From the NCBI GenBank assembly GCA_937991965.1, contig CALKLP010000040.1, forward strand, positions 1 to 60,527: DNA of 60,527 nt. The letters run 5' to 3'. The notes under the pieces are model-generated. The model saw only the letters and a list, made by a program, of their open reading frames with translations, made no database searches and had not been told where the DNA came from. This document shows positions 27,033 to 37,200 of the stretch, in pieces (the first letter of the stretch is position 1; each line of letters opens with the position of its first letter). Both the position numbers and the translations under genes were made by a program. This stretch comes from an uncultured Verrucomicrobiales bacterium. Its GTDB lineage: Bacteria > Verrucomicrobiota > Verrucomicrobiia > Verrucomicrobiales > Akkermansiaceae.

Positions 27033-28204
27033 GCTTGTTTGAGAGTCCCCACAAATCGTTCCATGCGATCCATTGCGATTTCGAGTTGGTCAAAGGCGGT
27101 CGCATAACAGCAGCGCAAGAAGCCTTCTCCACATGCGCCAAAGGCCGTTCCGGGAACCGCTGCCACTTGTTCTTTTTCTAAGAGTTGCAGGGCGAACTCA
27201 TGGCTCGTTAATCCGTATCGGGTGATGTCTGGGAAAACATAGAATGCTCCACCGGGAAGGTGACAGTCTAGTCCCATCTCATTCAGCCGCTTGACGACGT
27301 AGTTACGGCGCATTTCGTAGCTTTCTTTCATCTCCAGCACTGCCGGCGTTCCACGCTCGAGAGCCTCAATCGCGGCCGCTTGACTGGTGATCGGAGCACA
27401 GAGAGCGGCGTATTGGTGAATCTTCATCATTGCCTCGATCAGTTCGGGGGGAGCACAAGCATACCCCATGCGGAAGCCCGTCATCGCGAAGGCCTTAGAA
27501 AACCCGTGAAGTAAGATCGTGCGCTCACGCATGCCGGGCATTTGTAAGATACTCAGCCCTGGGTCTCCCGCGTAAGTGAGTTCACTATAAATTTCATCTG
27601 CTAGCACGATTAGGTCATGCTCGACACAGAGTTTCGCGATATCTTCGAGTTCTTCCTTCGTGGCGATTGCTCCCGTTGGGTTGGTGGGGTAGTTTAGGAT
27701 GAGAACCTTACTCTTAGGCGTGATTGCTTTTCGGATGTCCTCCGCCTGCACGGCGAAGTTGTCCTCCTTCTTTGTTTCAACCACCACGGGCTTGGCATGT
27801 GCCATCACGATGCTGGGGCTGTAGGAGACGTAGCAGGGTTCATGGTAAATGACCTCATCATCACGATTACAGAGCGCCCGTAGCGCTAAGTCCATCGCCT
27901 CAGAAACTCCGATGGTTACGAGGATTTCTGTTTTTGGGTCATAGTCGGTTTTGAAAAAATCAGAGACATACTTAGAAATCGACTTTCGCAGGCTGAGTAG
28001 GCCGAGGTTTGAGGTGTAGGTGGTTTGCCCTTTCTCGAGCGAGTAAATGGCAGCCTCGCGGATGTGCCATGGGGTCTTGAAGTCTGGTTCCCCGACTCCC
28101 AAGGAAATAACATCATCACGCCCGATCACGAGCTCAAAGAAATCACGGATTCCCGAGCGTGGAATAGAGCCTACCGTGTCGGAGATTTTATCGGAATAAT
28201 TCAC
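27029..28204 (-). CDS. PLP-dependent aminotransferase, class I/II
   Basis: A 391-residue fold-type I aminotransferase. ISLGVGEPDFKTPWHIREAA (near 34), YPTNPTGAIATKEELEDIAK (substrate-carboxylate and PLP Asn), LADEIYSELTYAG (Asp and Tyr to PLP), the Schiff-base Lys in HGFSKAFAMTGFRMGYACAP and the C-terminal Arg in FLRCCYATAFDQLE are all present. It resembles AspC-like aspartate/aromatic aminotransferases of subgroup I-gamma; amino-acid specificity is uncertain. It starts with GTG overlapping the stop of the Lrp-type regulator by 3-4 bp, so the two are translationally coupled and the regulator probably controls the pair. Confidence 0.9.
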   Translation of the reverse strand: MNYSDKISDTVGSIPRSGIRDFFELVIGRDDVISLGVGEPDFKTPWHIREAAIYSLEKGQTTYTSNLGLLSLRKSISKYVSDFFKTDYDPKTEILVTIGVSEAMDLALRALCNRDDEVIYHEPCYVSYSPSIVMAHAKPVVVETKKEDNFAVQAEDIRKAITPKSKVLILNYPTNPTGAIATKEELEDIAKLCVEHDLIVLADEIYSELTYAGDPGLSILQMPGMRERTILLHGFSKAFAMTGFRMGYACAPPELIEAMMKIHQYAALCAPITSQAAAIEALERGTPAVLEMKESYEMRRNYVVKRLNEMGLDCHLPGGAFYVFPDITRYGLTSHEFALQLLEKEQVAAVPGTAFGACGEGFLRCCYATAFDQLEIAMDRMERFVGTLKQA

Positions 28205-28680
28205 GGAGTTACAGGTAAGCGTTCTTCTTCATCCTCATCACAGAAGTCGATTCCGTTCATCTTATATGTCTTCAGCGTGAAATGAGTTTGCGTGGAAATG
28301 ACGCCTTCGATCTTGGAGAGCGTATCGAAAACGAATGTCGCGACTTGGAGGGAGTCATCGACCTCTACCTCCAGCAATAAATCATAAGAACCACTGTAGA
28401 GAGAGCAGGAAATGACCTGATCAAATCGGGCAATACGGTGCGCGAGACGATCATATCCACCACCAGGTTCGGGCTTAATCTTCACATCGATCAGCGCCTT
28501 GATGCGACGGGATGGGATTTTATCGTTATGAATGACCCATTGGCGTCCACGGATTACGCCTTGCTTTTTCCACTCGGCGACTTGCGCGGAGACCTCATCG
28601 ACAGAGAGTCCAGTCTGCATCGCGAGCTCCTCCTTCGTGAGCTCACCGTTGTTTTGCATTAGGCGAAATAGTTTTTCCAT
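28201..28680 (-). CDS. Lrp/AsnC-family transcriptional regulator
   Basis: A 159-residue regulator. An N-terminal winged helix-turn-helix (about 1-55: LTKEELAMQTGLSVDEVSAQ then VAEWKKQGVIRG) precedes a RAM/AsnC ligand domain (about 65-150: IDVKIKPEPGGGYDRLAHRI, SGSYDLLLEVE). The family senses amino acids and works as an octamer. Upstream of the aminotransferase with overlapping stop/start, it probably autoregulates the operon in response to an amino acid. An ATG at 28680 is preferred to the TTG 36 bp upstream. Longer than the shortest AsnC proteins only through the linker and C-terminal tail. Confidence 0.88.
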   Translation of the reverse strand: MEKLFRLMQNNGELTKEELAMQTGLSVDEVSAQVAEWKKQGVIRGRQWVIHNDKIPSRRIKALIDVKIKPEPGGGYDRLAHRIARFDQVISCSLYSGSYDLLLEVEVDDSLQVATFVFDTLSKIEGVISTQTHFTLKTYKMNGIDFCDEDEEERLPVTP

Positions 28681-28726
28681 ACTATCTGAATTAACTTGCC
28701 AGTAATGCTGTGGCAATCATTAATCT

Positions 28727-30940
28727 TCACCGCCCGAAAAATTGCTCAAAAAATCCCTCGAAAAGATCGGAGGAGGGGCTTTGAGAATCTTGGAAAAATC
28801 GCTCGAGGTGTTCTTGCTGAAGGCGACGGATTTCTTCCATGTCAGTTGAGTGACGTTGGTTACTTGGGCTGTAGGTGTTTCTCATCTGTGGGCGAGGGGA
28901 AACCTCTTGGTTGGAGGCTAACTCTGCGCGGTTAATCTCGCTTGGTTCTTCTTGGAGTGCCTTTGCAATAATATGTGCAGGAATGATGTAACTCTTATTA
29001 CGTCCCGCGTCTGAAATCGCGATGCCAATGAACTTCCCTTGGAGAGAGAAAATCGGAGATCCGCATTCCTCTGGTTCTACTAGGATATCACTTTGAATCA
29101 CTGTTTGGAAAGTGTCGGTATTGCTGGAAAGGCTGTTGCGTCCGAGCTGATCCATCGTCTCGATGCGGCCACTTTGGTTGCCCTTCGCGCCGATGATCTC
29201 TTCCGCGCTGTAACGTTTGCCGTTGCGGATATATTTCACTGAGACCTTGTCGCCAACGCGGACTTTTTTGATTTCGTTTACTAATTCTTGGAAGCCAAGA
29301 ATACGCTCACCATTAAAGTCTGTGACGACGTCTCCTGCTGATAATCCCATGCGCTCAGCGGCATTTCCTTTCGCAACTTTAGTCAGGATGGCTCCTTCTC
29401 CCATTTGCGATAAATCCCCGACAACCCCGAAGAGGGCACTCAGGTTTCTTTCTTCTACACTCACTACCCCCAGTCGGATCACATTGTTGATGTTGTTCTC
29501 ATTGGAGATCGCGGCTAGAAATTGTCCCAACTCCGCTTTCACAGAATTATTTAAGATTTTTTGAGGTGTTTTGAGACCTGCGACCTTGAGCACCGCGAGA
29601 TCGTGTTCTTCATACCCGCCGATCAGTTTCACGGGATAAGCATCAATCCCAGGCCTCCATGCCAGTAAGTTGCGCGGGAGAGTGAGATAGGCACTCAGTG
29701 GAGCAATCGCTAAACCGTCCTCGATCACCGTCGCATTGAGTAATGGGGTTGTGTTATCATTACGATCGTAGAGCTGGATGTAAGTCTCTCCATGCGTTGC
29801 GGCTAGTGGCTGCGCCCATGAGTATAAGTCTTTCGTTTGTTGTGCTAAGAGTGGCTTGTCTCCATCACGAACATAAGGAGAGTCTTGAGTATCTTTTAAT
29901 CTAGGAGCATCGATCATCTGTTTAGCATCAACCGCACTTCTAGGGATTAAGGTAGTGCTTGTTCTTAAGAATTCTTGCCCACGCTTAATGATGATCTCTG
30001 CTTCATCTCCAGCTTGCATGCGTCCCAGAGCGATCATGACATCGTCTCGAGTCGCCACTTGATCTTCTCCGACTTGTAAAATTAAATCTCCTGCTTGTAA
30101 ATGCGCTTTGTCTGCTGGGCCACCTAGCGTTACGCGGTAGATGATGGGGCGAGGGTCAGTGCGACGAAATGGGTTGCTGGCGGAGGGTGCCCACTCTATA
30201 CCAATGAGAGGAGTCTCAGGGGTATATAATACATTTGGCAATAATCTTCCCCAGCGTTCTCCCGCTTCCATTCGAGCGAGATCGTCTTTGAATCCACTTA
30301 CACCCGCGTGCACGTTGAACTTCGCGAGTCCGTTGATTGAGGAGTTGATAGCAATAACTTCCCCTTTGATATTGAAAAGAGGGCCGCCAGAGTCGCCTCC
30401 AATTAGAGGGCAGTTTGTGGTTAAGAATCTCCCTGGGTTGTGCGCGCGAATGCGTCCGAAACGGACAGGTGCACTTCGTTTCTCATCATATCCACGTCCA
30501 TGTCCCATTGCGATCACCCATTCGGTGACCTTTGCGGAGTCAGAATCTCCCATGGGGGTGTAAGGCCAAGTCCGATCTTGATCCACAAAGCGACAGATTG
30601 CGGCATCCTTGTAGCGGTTCATACCGAGCACTTTAATCTTATGCTCCGTTCCATCGGCCAAAATGGCGTAAGCAAAATCTTGATTATCGACCACATGCGC
30701 AGCCGTTAGAATCAGCCCGTCAGGAGAAACAATGACGCCACTGCCAGACCCAGTAGCTTGTTGATCTTTCTTGGCCCTCAGTTCTATCGCAATGACAGAA
30801 TCCTTGACCTGATCGACAGTGGACATGACTTGCTTCTCGAGTGAGAGGATCTGCGCGTCAGGTTGTTGAGCGGTAGCTGTGCTAAACAGAGCAGCGCAGA
30901 ATAACGTTATGTAAGGAATGAGTTTAATGTAACGATTCAT
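28727..30940 (-). CDS. HtrA-like periplasmic protein with an active and a degenerate protease domain
   Basis: A 737-residue exported protein with a signal peptide at about 1-24 (ATG at 30940; an upstream in-frame start is ignored). Domain 1 is a trypsin-like S1C protease: His in ILTAAHVVDN, Asp in YKDAAICRF and Ser in IGGDSGGPLF, followed by PDZ1 (AHLQAGDLILQVGEDQV). Domain 2 resembles the same fold, but GLAIAPLSAYL replaces the His motif and PEECGSPIF replaces GNSGGP (Ser to Cys); only the Asp (EHDLAVLKV) remains. PDZ2 (MGLSAGDVVTDFNGERILGF) lies between the Asp and Ser regions of domain 2. The C-terminus is Gln/Ser/Phe-rich (LFEGFFEQFFGR). Likely envelope quality control with a pseudo-protease regulatory half. 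Confidence 0.85.
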   Translation of the reverse strand: MNRYIKLIPYITLFCAALFSTATAQQPDAQILSLEKQVMSTVDQVKDSVIAIELRAKKDQQATGSGSGVIVSPDGLILTAAHVVDNQDFAYAILADGTEHKIKVLGMNRYKDAAICRFVDQDRTWPYTPMGDSDSAKVTEWVIAMGHGRGYDEKRSAPVRFGRIRAHNPGRFLTTNCPLIGGDSGGPLFNIKGEVIAINSSINGLAKFNVHAGVSGFKDDLARMEAGERWGRLLPNVLYTPETPLIGIEWAPSASNPFRRTDPRPIIYRVTLGGPADKAHLQAGDLILQVGEDQVATRDDVMIALGRMQAGDEAEIIIKRGQEFLRTSTTLIPRSAVDAKQMIDAPRLKDTQDSPYVRDGDKPLLAQQTKDLYSWAQPLAATHGETYIQLYDRNDNTTPLLNATVIEDGLAIAPLSAYLTLPRNLLAWRPGIDAYPVKLIGGYEEHDLAVLKVAGLKTPQKILNNSVKAELGQFLAAISNENNINNVIRLGVVSVEERNLSALFGVVGDLSQMGEGAILTKVAKGNAAERMGLSAGDVVTDFNGERILGFQELVNEIKKVRVGDKVSVKYIRNGKRYSAEEIIGAKGNQSGRIETMDQLGRNSLSSNTDTFQTVIQSDILVEPEECGSPIFSLQGKFIGIAISDAGRNKSYIIPAHIIAKALQEEPSEINRAELASNQEVSPRPQMRNTYSPSNQRHSTDMEEIRRLQQEHLERFFQDSQSPSSDLFEGFFEQFFGR

Positions 30941-31108
30941 CTGGTAATTGAAGCGTAGGATAACCTCAAATTCGTCTAATACCAACTCAAAAAGCGCACG
31001 CCTTTTGTGTGTCGTGATCGCGACTGTATTCTTGGCTTCTCAACACGCCCCTAGAATGCTGAGACTTTTTTTGTTTTCAATTTCACGCTTCTCTAATAAA
31101 CAAGCTAC

Positions 31109-31657
31109 ATGTCACTTACCAACGAAGATGAACGCTCAGAGAATGAGGAAGTCATTATTGAAAAAGATAAAGCTGCTCCCAAAAGTGAGGAGAAAAAAGG
31201 TGGGCTCTCGGGAATGAAGTCTGCTTTTCTGCTTGTGCTGATTTTGATTGGGTTGTTTTACGCGAAGCCTTATTTGACAGGGGAAAAAGAAATCGCGGAA
31301 ATTCCGAGTATTGCCTTGGGCGGGGAAGAAGTAGCACTGAAACAAAATACAGATCTCAAAATTCCAACCTTGAGTGACAAAGAGTTACGGAAGTTACTCC
31401 AAGAATTTAAGGCAGAATATGTCAAAATTGTCCCCCAAGAGGAAATTCTAGCAACTCAACCCTCAGTCCGCGCGGTAAAGTTCTCTAAGGATCGCACGAA
31501 ATTACTTCTAGAGCTAGAGCACATCGTTCCTGCTATTGCGGATGAGCAAGTAGCAAAAAGCGTTTCTACTGATCTGATCTTTACCGAGGACGAATTCGGT
31601 CGTCTCGTGACATCTGGACGGTTTGAAGGGATTAAGTTGTATCCTGAGAAAAAGTAA
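31109..31657 (+). CDS. Small membrane-anchored protein of unknown function
   Basis: A 182-residue protein I do not recognise. An acidic/basic charged cytoplasmic N-terminus (about 1-33, rich in Glu and Lys) is followed by one transmembrane helix (about 37-54, SAFLLVLILIGLFYA), then an extracytoplasmic domain of about 125 residues with alternating helices and strands (LSDKELRKLLQEFKAEYVKI, then AVKFSKDRTKLLLELEH). No Cys, no catalytic motif. It is 66 bp upstream of the RND efflux genes on the same strand, and divergent from the HtrA-like gene. A role with either is possible but unproven. Confidence 0.7.
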   Translation: MSLTNEDERSENEEVIIEKDKAAPKSEEKKGGLSGMKSAFLLVLILIGLFYAKPYLTGEKEIAEIPSIALGGEEVALKQNTDLKIPTLSDKELRKLLQEFKAEYVKIVPQEEILATQPSVRAVKFSKDRTKLLLELEHIVPAIADEQVAKSVSTDLIFTEDEFGRLVTSGRFEGIKLYPEKK

Positions 31658-31722
31658 CAACTTGATTCAGAGTTGACGGAAATACATTTTAGGCTAGGTT
31701 TCATCAAGTCACCCATTCTAGT

Positions 31723-33126
31723 TTGAATCGTTTCCTTTTACTTGTTCTCTGCCTCTGTTTTGCCTCTTGTAATGTGGCAAACATTCCTGACACTATTTCG
31801 CAGTTACAGGGGAGTGCTCCCGCTGGTTGGACCGCGACCAAGGAAGCACGCGCTGGGATTGATGCGCAATGGATTCGTCGCTTTAAGGACAAGCAACTTA
31901 ATCAGCTAGTAAACGAAGGGCTTAAGAATAACGGATCACTACAGGCTAGTGCTGAGAGAGTGAAACAGGCTCAGCAGCGCGCGCGAATCGCAGCTAGTGA
32001 GGGACGTCCACAGCTAGGTGCGGGAGTATCAGGTAATCGACAACGCAGTATCTTTTTGGGAATTCCCGGTGGTGGTGGATCGACCTATAATGCCTTTGGC
32101 GTAGCACTGGAAGCAAGCTGGGAGATTGACCTATGGGGGCGTATTCGCGCGGGTCGTGATGCCGATATCGCCGCTTTTCAGTCCGAGTCATGGCAACAAC
32201 GCGCGGCGGAGGCGTCTCTCCAAGCGCAAATTACCAAGGCTTACTTTGCCCTCGTAGAATCAAACCAGCAAATTGAACTAGCACAGCAATCGATCGAGAT
32301 CGTTACACAAACCCGTGATGCGATTGCGGATCGTTTTAACAGCGCTTTATCGGACGAAGGTGGTTCCGCGGCTCAATATCGAGTGGCGGAGAGTGATATC
32401 GCCTCTGCACAGGCTGAGTTAGCACGCTGGAAAGGTCAGCGCGATAGTGCGGCACGTCAATTAGAGCTAATTTTGGGGAGATATCCTAGCGCCTCGATTT
32501 CTGCTAAGCAGACTCTACCCGAATTGCCTGCGACTCCTCCTGTAGGGCTGCCCTCCGAGCTATTACTCCGCCGTCCTGATATACTCGCTGCAGAACGACG
32601 TTATGTGGAGTCTCTCCAACGTAAGGAAGAAGCGAGTCGTGCCGTTTTTCCAGCTCTCTCATTGACCGGAAGTGCAGGGACGAACACGATGGAGCTTGGT
32701 AATATTCTGAATAGCGACTTTGGGGTATGGTCACTCGGAGCTTCTCTGGTGCAACCAATTCTCACAGGTGGGAGACTGCAAGCGGAAAAGGTTCTGAGAA
32801 GGTCGGAGGTGAAAGCGCGCTTGATTGAGTTGCAAGATACGGTCTTACGTGGATTTAGTGAAGTTGAAATAGCCCTTGCAGCGGAGAGGTATTTGCGCGA
32901 GCGAGTGGTCGCCACTCAACAAGCAGCTCAGTTTGCTCATGAAGCGAGAGAAGCCGCTAAGCTCGATTATCAATCTGGCACCGCGAGTGTGCAAACGCTC
33001 TTATCCGCAGAAACCCGTTATATTCAAACTACTTCTGCACTGGTTTCGCTTAAAAGATTGATGCTCGATAATCGGATCGACCTGCACTTAGCCCTCGGTG
33101 GCGATTATACCCCAAGCTCTAAATAG
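31723..33126 (+). CDS. Efflux outer-membrane factor (TolC/OprM/NodT family) lipoprotein
   Basis: A 467-residue outer-membrane channel subunit. TTG start. Lipoprotein signal FLLLVLCLCFASC with Cys at about 16. Two TolC-like repeats follow: LNQLVNEGLKNNGSLQASAE with RVKQAQQRARIAASEGRPQL in the first, and LLLRRPDILAAERRYVES with AVFPALSLTGSAG in the second; the LRRPDI block is characteristic of the RND-associated NodT/OprM group. It would dock onto the adaptor and pump encoded next. It starts the three-gene efflux operon; the adaptor gene begins 2 bp after its stop. Confidence 0.93.
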   Translation: MNRFLLLVLCLCFASCNVANIPDTISQLQGSAPAGWTATKEARAGIDAQWIRRFKDKQLNQLVNEGLKNNGSLQASAERVKQAQQRARIAASEGRPQLGAGVSGNRQRSIFLGIPGGGGSTYNAFGVALEASWEIDLWGRIRAGRDADIAAFQSESWQQRAAEASLQAQITKAYFALVESNQQIELAQQSIEIVTQTRDAIADRFNSALSDEGGSAAQYRVAESDIASAQAELARWKGQRDSAARQLELILGRYPSASISAKQTLPELPATPPVGLPSELLLRRPDILAAERRYVESLQRKEEASRAVFPALSLTGSAGTNTMELGNILNSDFGVWSLGASLVQPILTGGRLQAEKVLRRSEVKARLIELQDTVLRGFSEVEIALAAERYLRERVVATQQAAQFAHEAREAAKLDYQSGTASVQTLLSAETRYIQTTSALVSLKRLMLDNRIDLHLALGGDYTPSSK

Positions 33127-33128
33127 AT

Positions 33129-34286
33129 ATGAAGAAACTCATTCAACTCATCCTCGTTCTCGTTATTATTGGCGTCGCGCTACTCATTGCCAAACGATTG
33201 ATCGATACGAGGCCAGAAGCGGTCAAAAAACCTGTGGAACGCAGTCTACCAGTAGTCGAGGTGATTACCGCGAAGCAGACGGAGCCTGAAGTGAGTGTGA
33301 TTACTCAAGGAGCATTTAGCGCCCCGCGCGAGTCGACGCTTTCAGCGCAGGTGAATGGCGAGATCGTTTATGTTTCCGACCAGTTTGAAGTAGGAGGTAT
33401 TTTCAAAAAAGGGGAGGCGATTCTTAAACTCGATGACACCGATTATAAAACTACCCTCGTTTCCACCCAAGCGGCGGAATCTCAAGCCCAAGCCGCTATC
33501 AAGGATGCAGAGGTGGCGCTAGAAATGGAAAAAGCTCGCGTAGCTCAAGCGAAACGAGATTGGGAAAAGTTAGGGCGCGGTAAGGAGCCGTCGGCTTTGT
33601 TACTCCGTAAGCCTCAAATTGCAGCGGCCGAGTCGCGCATTCTCTCTGCGAAAGCAAATCTAGAGCAGACCCGAGCTAATGTCACACAGGCGATGCGTAA
33701 CCTTGACCGTGCCATGATTAAGGCTCCTTACGATTGCCAGATTTCGATGAAGCAGCTAGATCTCGGTTCGCTAGCAGCGGTGGGAGCGCCATTGTGCACC
33801 GTTTTTGAACTTGGAAGCGTGGAGGCACGAGTCCCCATTACGCAAGAGGACGCTGGCTACATCACAGTGGATGGGACAACGGAAGTGACCGCAAGCGCGA
33901 TGGTAGGCGGAAAGATGAAGGAGTGGACAGGAGTCATCGAGCGGAGTGAAAACCGCATCGATCCACAAACACGGAGCACCTTTATGATTGCCCAGTTTGA
34001 GGGGGCTGAGCTGCCTCCAGTGGGGATGTTTGCGAAGATTGAGATTCTAGGTGGAAAGATGGAGCCCGTGATTTCCATTCCACGCATCGCTCTCATTGGG
34101 CAGAACAAGGTGATCGTGATCAATGAGGAGAACCAAGTGAACTTCAAGGAAGTGCAAGTCTCCCGAACTTCAGACAAGGAGGTCTTTTTAAGCGGAGGAG
34201 TGATCGCTGGAGAGCGAGTGTGTGTGACGGTGCTAAATACTCCAATGGAGGGCATGGAGGTGCAAGTGCTAGCCGAACAAGAATAG
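33129..34286 (+). CDS. RND efflux periplasmic adaptor (membrane fusion protein)
   Basis: A 385-residue HlyD/AcrA-type adaptor. One N-terminal membrane anchor (about 5-22, LIQLILVLVIIGVALLIAK). The lipoyl/barrel-sandwich halves are STLSAQVNGEIVYVSDQFEV plus GGIFKKGEAILKLDD, and AMIKAPYDCQISMKQLDLGS. They flank an alpha-hairpin (about 110-200, Ala/Gln/Glu-rich), followed by a beta-barrel and a membrane-proximal domain. It bridges the outer-membrane factor and the pump. 2 bp from the upstream gene and 4 bp from the downstream one: a tight operon. Confidence 0.93.
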   Translation: MKKLIQLILVLVIIGVALLIAKRLIDTRPEAVKKPVERSLPVVEVITAKQTEPEVSVITQGAFSAPRESTLSAQVNGEIVYVSDQFEVGGIFKKGEAILKLDDTDYKTTLVSTQAAESQAQAAIKDAEVALEMEKARVAQAKRDWEKLGRGKEPSALLLRKPQIAAAESRILSAKANLEQTRANVTQAMRNLDRAMIKAPYDCQISMKQLDLGSLAAVGAPLCTVFELGSVEARVPITQEDAGYITVDGTTEVTASAMVGGKMKEWTGVIERSENRIDPQTRSTFMIAQFEGAELPPVGMFAKIEILGGKMEPVISIPRIALIGQNKVIVINEENQVNFKEVQVSRTSDKEVFLSGGVIAGERVCVTVLNTPMEGMEVQVLAEQE

Positions 34287-34290
34287 CAGT

Positions 34291-37200
34291 ATGGAGAATT
34301 TGATTAAATGGTTTAGTAAAAATCACGTTGCGGGGAATTTCCTGATGCTGGGCGTGCTTTTGGCTGGCTTTACGACTTGGTTTGGCATCCGCAAGGAGAT
34401 CATGCCCGAGGTTGCTATGGATAGCGTGAGCATCCGTATTCCGTATCCTAACGCGACGCCTGAAGAGGTGGAGAGCGGGATTATTATTCCGGTGGAGGAA
34501 GCGATTGCTGATATTGACGGAATCGAGGAAATTAGTTCGACCGCGAATCAGTCGATGGGGAATCTGGTAGTGGAGATTAAGTCTGGCTATGATTTACGAG
34601 ATGTCATGAGCGACATCAAAACGAAGGTGGATGCGGTCGATAATATGGCAGAACAGGCGGAAGAGCCAGTCATCACCGAGATTATTATCAAAAACCAAGT
34701 GCTCTCGATCGCACTATCTGCGGATACGGATGAGCGCTCGCTACGGAATCTAGCGGAAAAGGTGCGGGATGAGCTCCTTACCTATACGCCTAAAAAGAAG
34801 CAATCATTCCAGTTTCTCCGTCCAGATTCTAAGATTACCCAAGTGGAGCTCTCAGGAGTGCGGCCTTATGAAATATCGATCGAAGTGCCTGAGCAAACAC
34901 TCCGTGAGCTGAATGTAACACTAGGGCAAATCGCACAAGCGGTGCGCGATAGCTCGCTCGACCTTCCAGGTGGGGCGATTGATACCTCGGCAGGAGAAGT
35001 GATTATCCGTGCTAGCGCGAAACGATACACCGCAGAGGAATTCGATTCTATACCAGTGCTGACTAAGCCAGATGGATCTGTGATTTTGCTTTCTGATATC
35101 GCGGAGGTGATCGATGGTTTTGAGGATGTGGAGTTGCAGAACTCCTTTGATGGAAAGCCTGCAGTGTTAGTCGATATTTTTCGGGTAGGAGGGCAAGATA
35201 CGCTCGTGCTGGCAGGAGCCGCTAAGGAGTATGTGGAGAGCTTACGCGATGAATTGCCGGCGGGGGTGAACGTGGAAATCTGGAACGACATGTCGATCAT
35301 GCTGGAGGGCCGCTTGGATTTGCTGCGCCGCAATGCCTTGATCGGAATTGGCCTTGTTCTGATTGTCCTAGCGCTGTTTTTACGTCCGTCACTGGCTTTA
35401 CTGGTGGCGATTGGGATTCCGGTTTCCTTTGCGGGGGGGATCTGGATGATGCCCGTGGTTGACATTTCGATCAACATGATCTCGCTCTTTGCCTTCATTC
35501 TGGTCTTAGGGGTGGTCGTGGATGACTCGATTGTGGTGGGGGAAAATGTCTACACCAAGATTCAAGAAGGAATGCCGCCGAAGGAAGCCGCTTGGAAAGG
35601 CTCTCATGAGGTTGGGGTGATTGTGATTTTTGGGGTCTTGACGACCGCACTCGCCTTTACGCCTATGCTTGGGGTGGATGGTGTTTCTGGGAAATATTGG
35701 CGGAACATTCCGTGGATTGTGATTCCGACTCTGCTCTTTTCGCTCGTGCAGTCGAAGCTTGTTTTACCCGCGCATCTGGCGTTTTTGAGCCCTTCTGATC
35801 GTGGGAAGCAAACGCGAAATCCACTGATGAAGCTGCAGCGCAAGATCTCGAATGCGTTGGAGTATTTTGTGCAGAAGTTTTACTCGCCCGCACTCGATGT
35901 GATGTTGCGCTGGAGGTATGTGGTTTTGGCGTGTTTTATTTTTCTCTTCATTATTACCATCGGGGTGATTGGTGGAAATCGCTTGAAGTTTGTTTTCTTC
36001 CCGAAGGTGGAGGGCGATGTCATCGCAGCGAATCTCGAACTCGCTCCGGGAACGCCTTTTGGTCAGACACATCGTGCGATGGATCGGATGGAATCCGCGA
36101 TGGAGACGCTTAATGCCGAGTTTACGGATAATGAGGGGAATCCGGTTATTCGTCACTTTGTGCGCTCGGATGGAACGACGACATTAGGGTCTGATTTTGC
36201 CTTTGGGGCAGCGGCGATTGAGTCTCACATCGGGCAGTTTGTGATTGAAATGGCACCCGCTCTGGAGCGTGAGGTAACGAGTGCGGAGATTTCGGCACGT
36301 TGGCGGGAAATCGTGGGGGATATTCCTGGGGCGGTAGAGCTCAGTTTTCAGAGTATCACCGCTGGTGGTGGAAATGCGATTGATATGAACTTGATTGGCC
36401 CCGATTTAGCGGAACTTGAGGCAGCCTCTGCAATGGCGCAAGCGGAGTTAGCACAGGTTGTAGGAGCGATTGATATCGCGGATAACAACCGTGAAGGAAA
36501 GCGCGAGATTCAGTTCCGAGAGCTGACTCCGTCGGGCAGAGCACTTGGATTTACGCTGGAGGAGGTGATTCGCCAAGTCCGCTGGGCTTTCTACGGTAAC
36601 GAGGTGCAGCGCTTACAACGCGGTAAGGATGACTTGAAGGTGATGGTTCGTCTGCCCAGGAATGAGCGTGTTTCGGTCGAAAATATGGAGCAACTCCGTC
36701 TCCGCTCGCCTATTACTGGTGATGAGATTCCATTAACCCAAGTTGTGATCCCGAACGAGGGCAGGGGCGCTTCCGCCATCACGCGGATTGACCGACAACG
36801 CGCGATTAAAATTTCTGCTGATGTAGACCCTGCGCTTGCAAACCAGACCGATGTGCAGAACAAGTTTATAAAAGAAATCCTGCCTCAGGTGATAGAGAAA
36901 CATCCCTCGGTGCGCTATAGTTTCACTGGCGAGGTGAAGGACCGGAACGACTCGATGTCTCAGATTGGCCTTGGGTATTTGGCTGCTTTATTAGGGATGT
37001 ATGTGATGATGGCGATTCCGCTTAAGAGTTACTTGAAGCCGTTGATTGTAATGTCGGTGATACCTTTTGGAATTGTTGGTGCTGCGATTGGACATATCGT
37101 GATGGGGATCGACATGAGCATTATGTCAATGTGCGGGATTGCGGCTTTGTCTGGGGTAGTGGTGAACGACTCTCTCGTGCTTGTGGACTTTGTCTCACGT

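Noticed and set aside
34866-35498. A 210-codon minus-strand open frame inside the RND pump gene
   Set aside because: It is the antisense shadow of a pump gene with intact motifs; its protein is Ser/Thr/Ile-rich with no recognisable domain.
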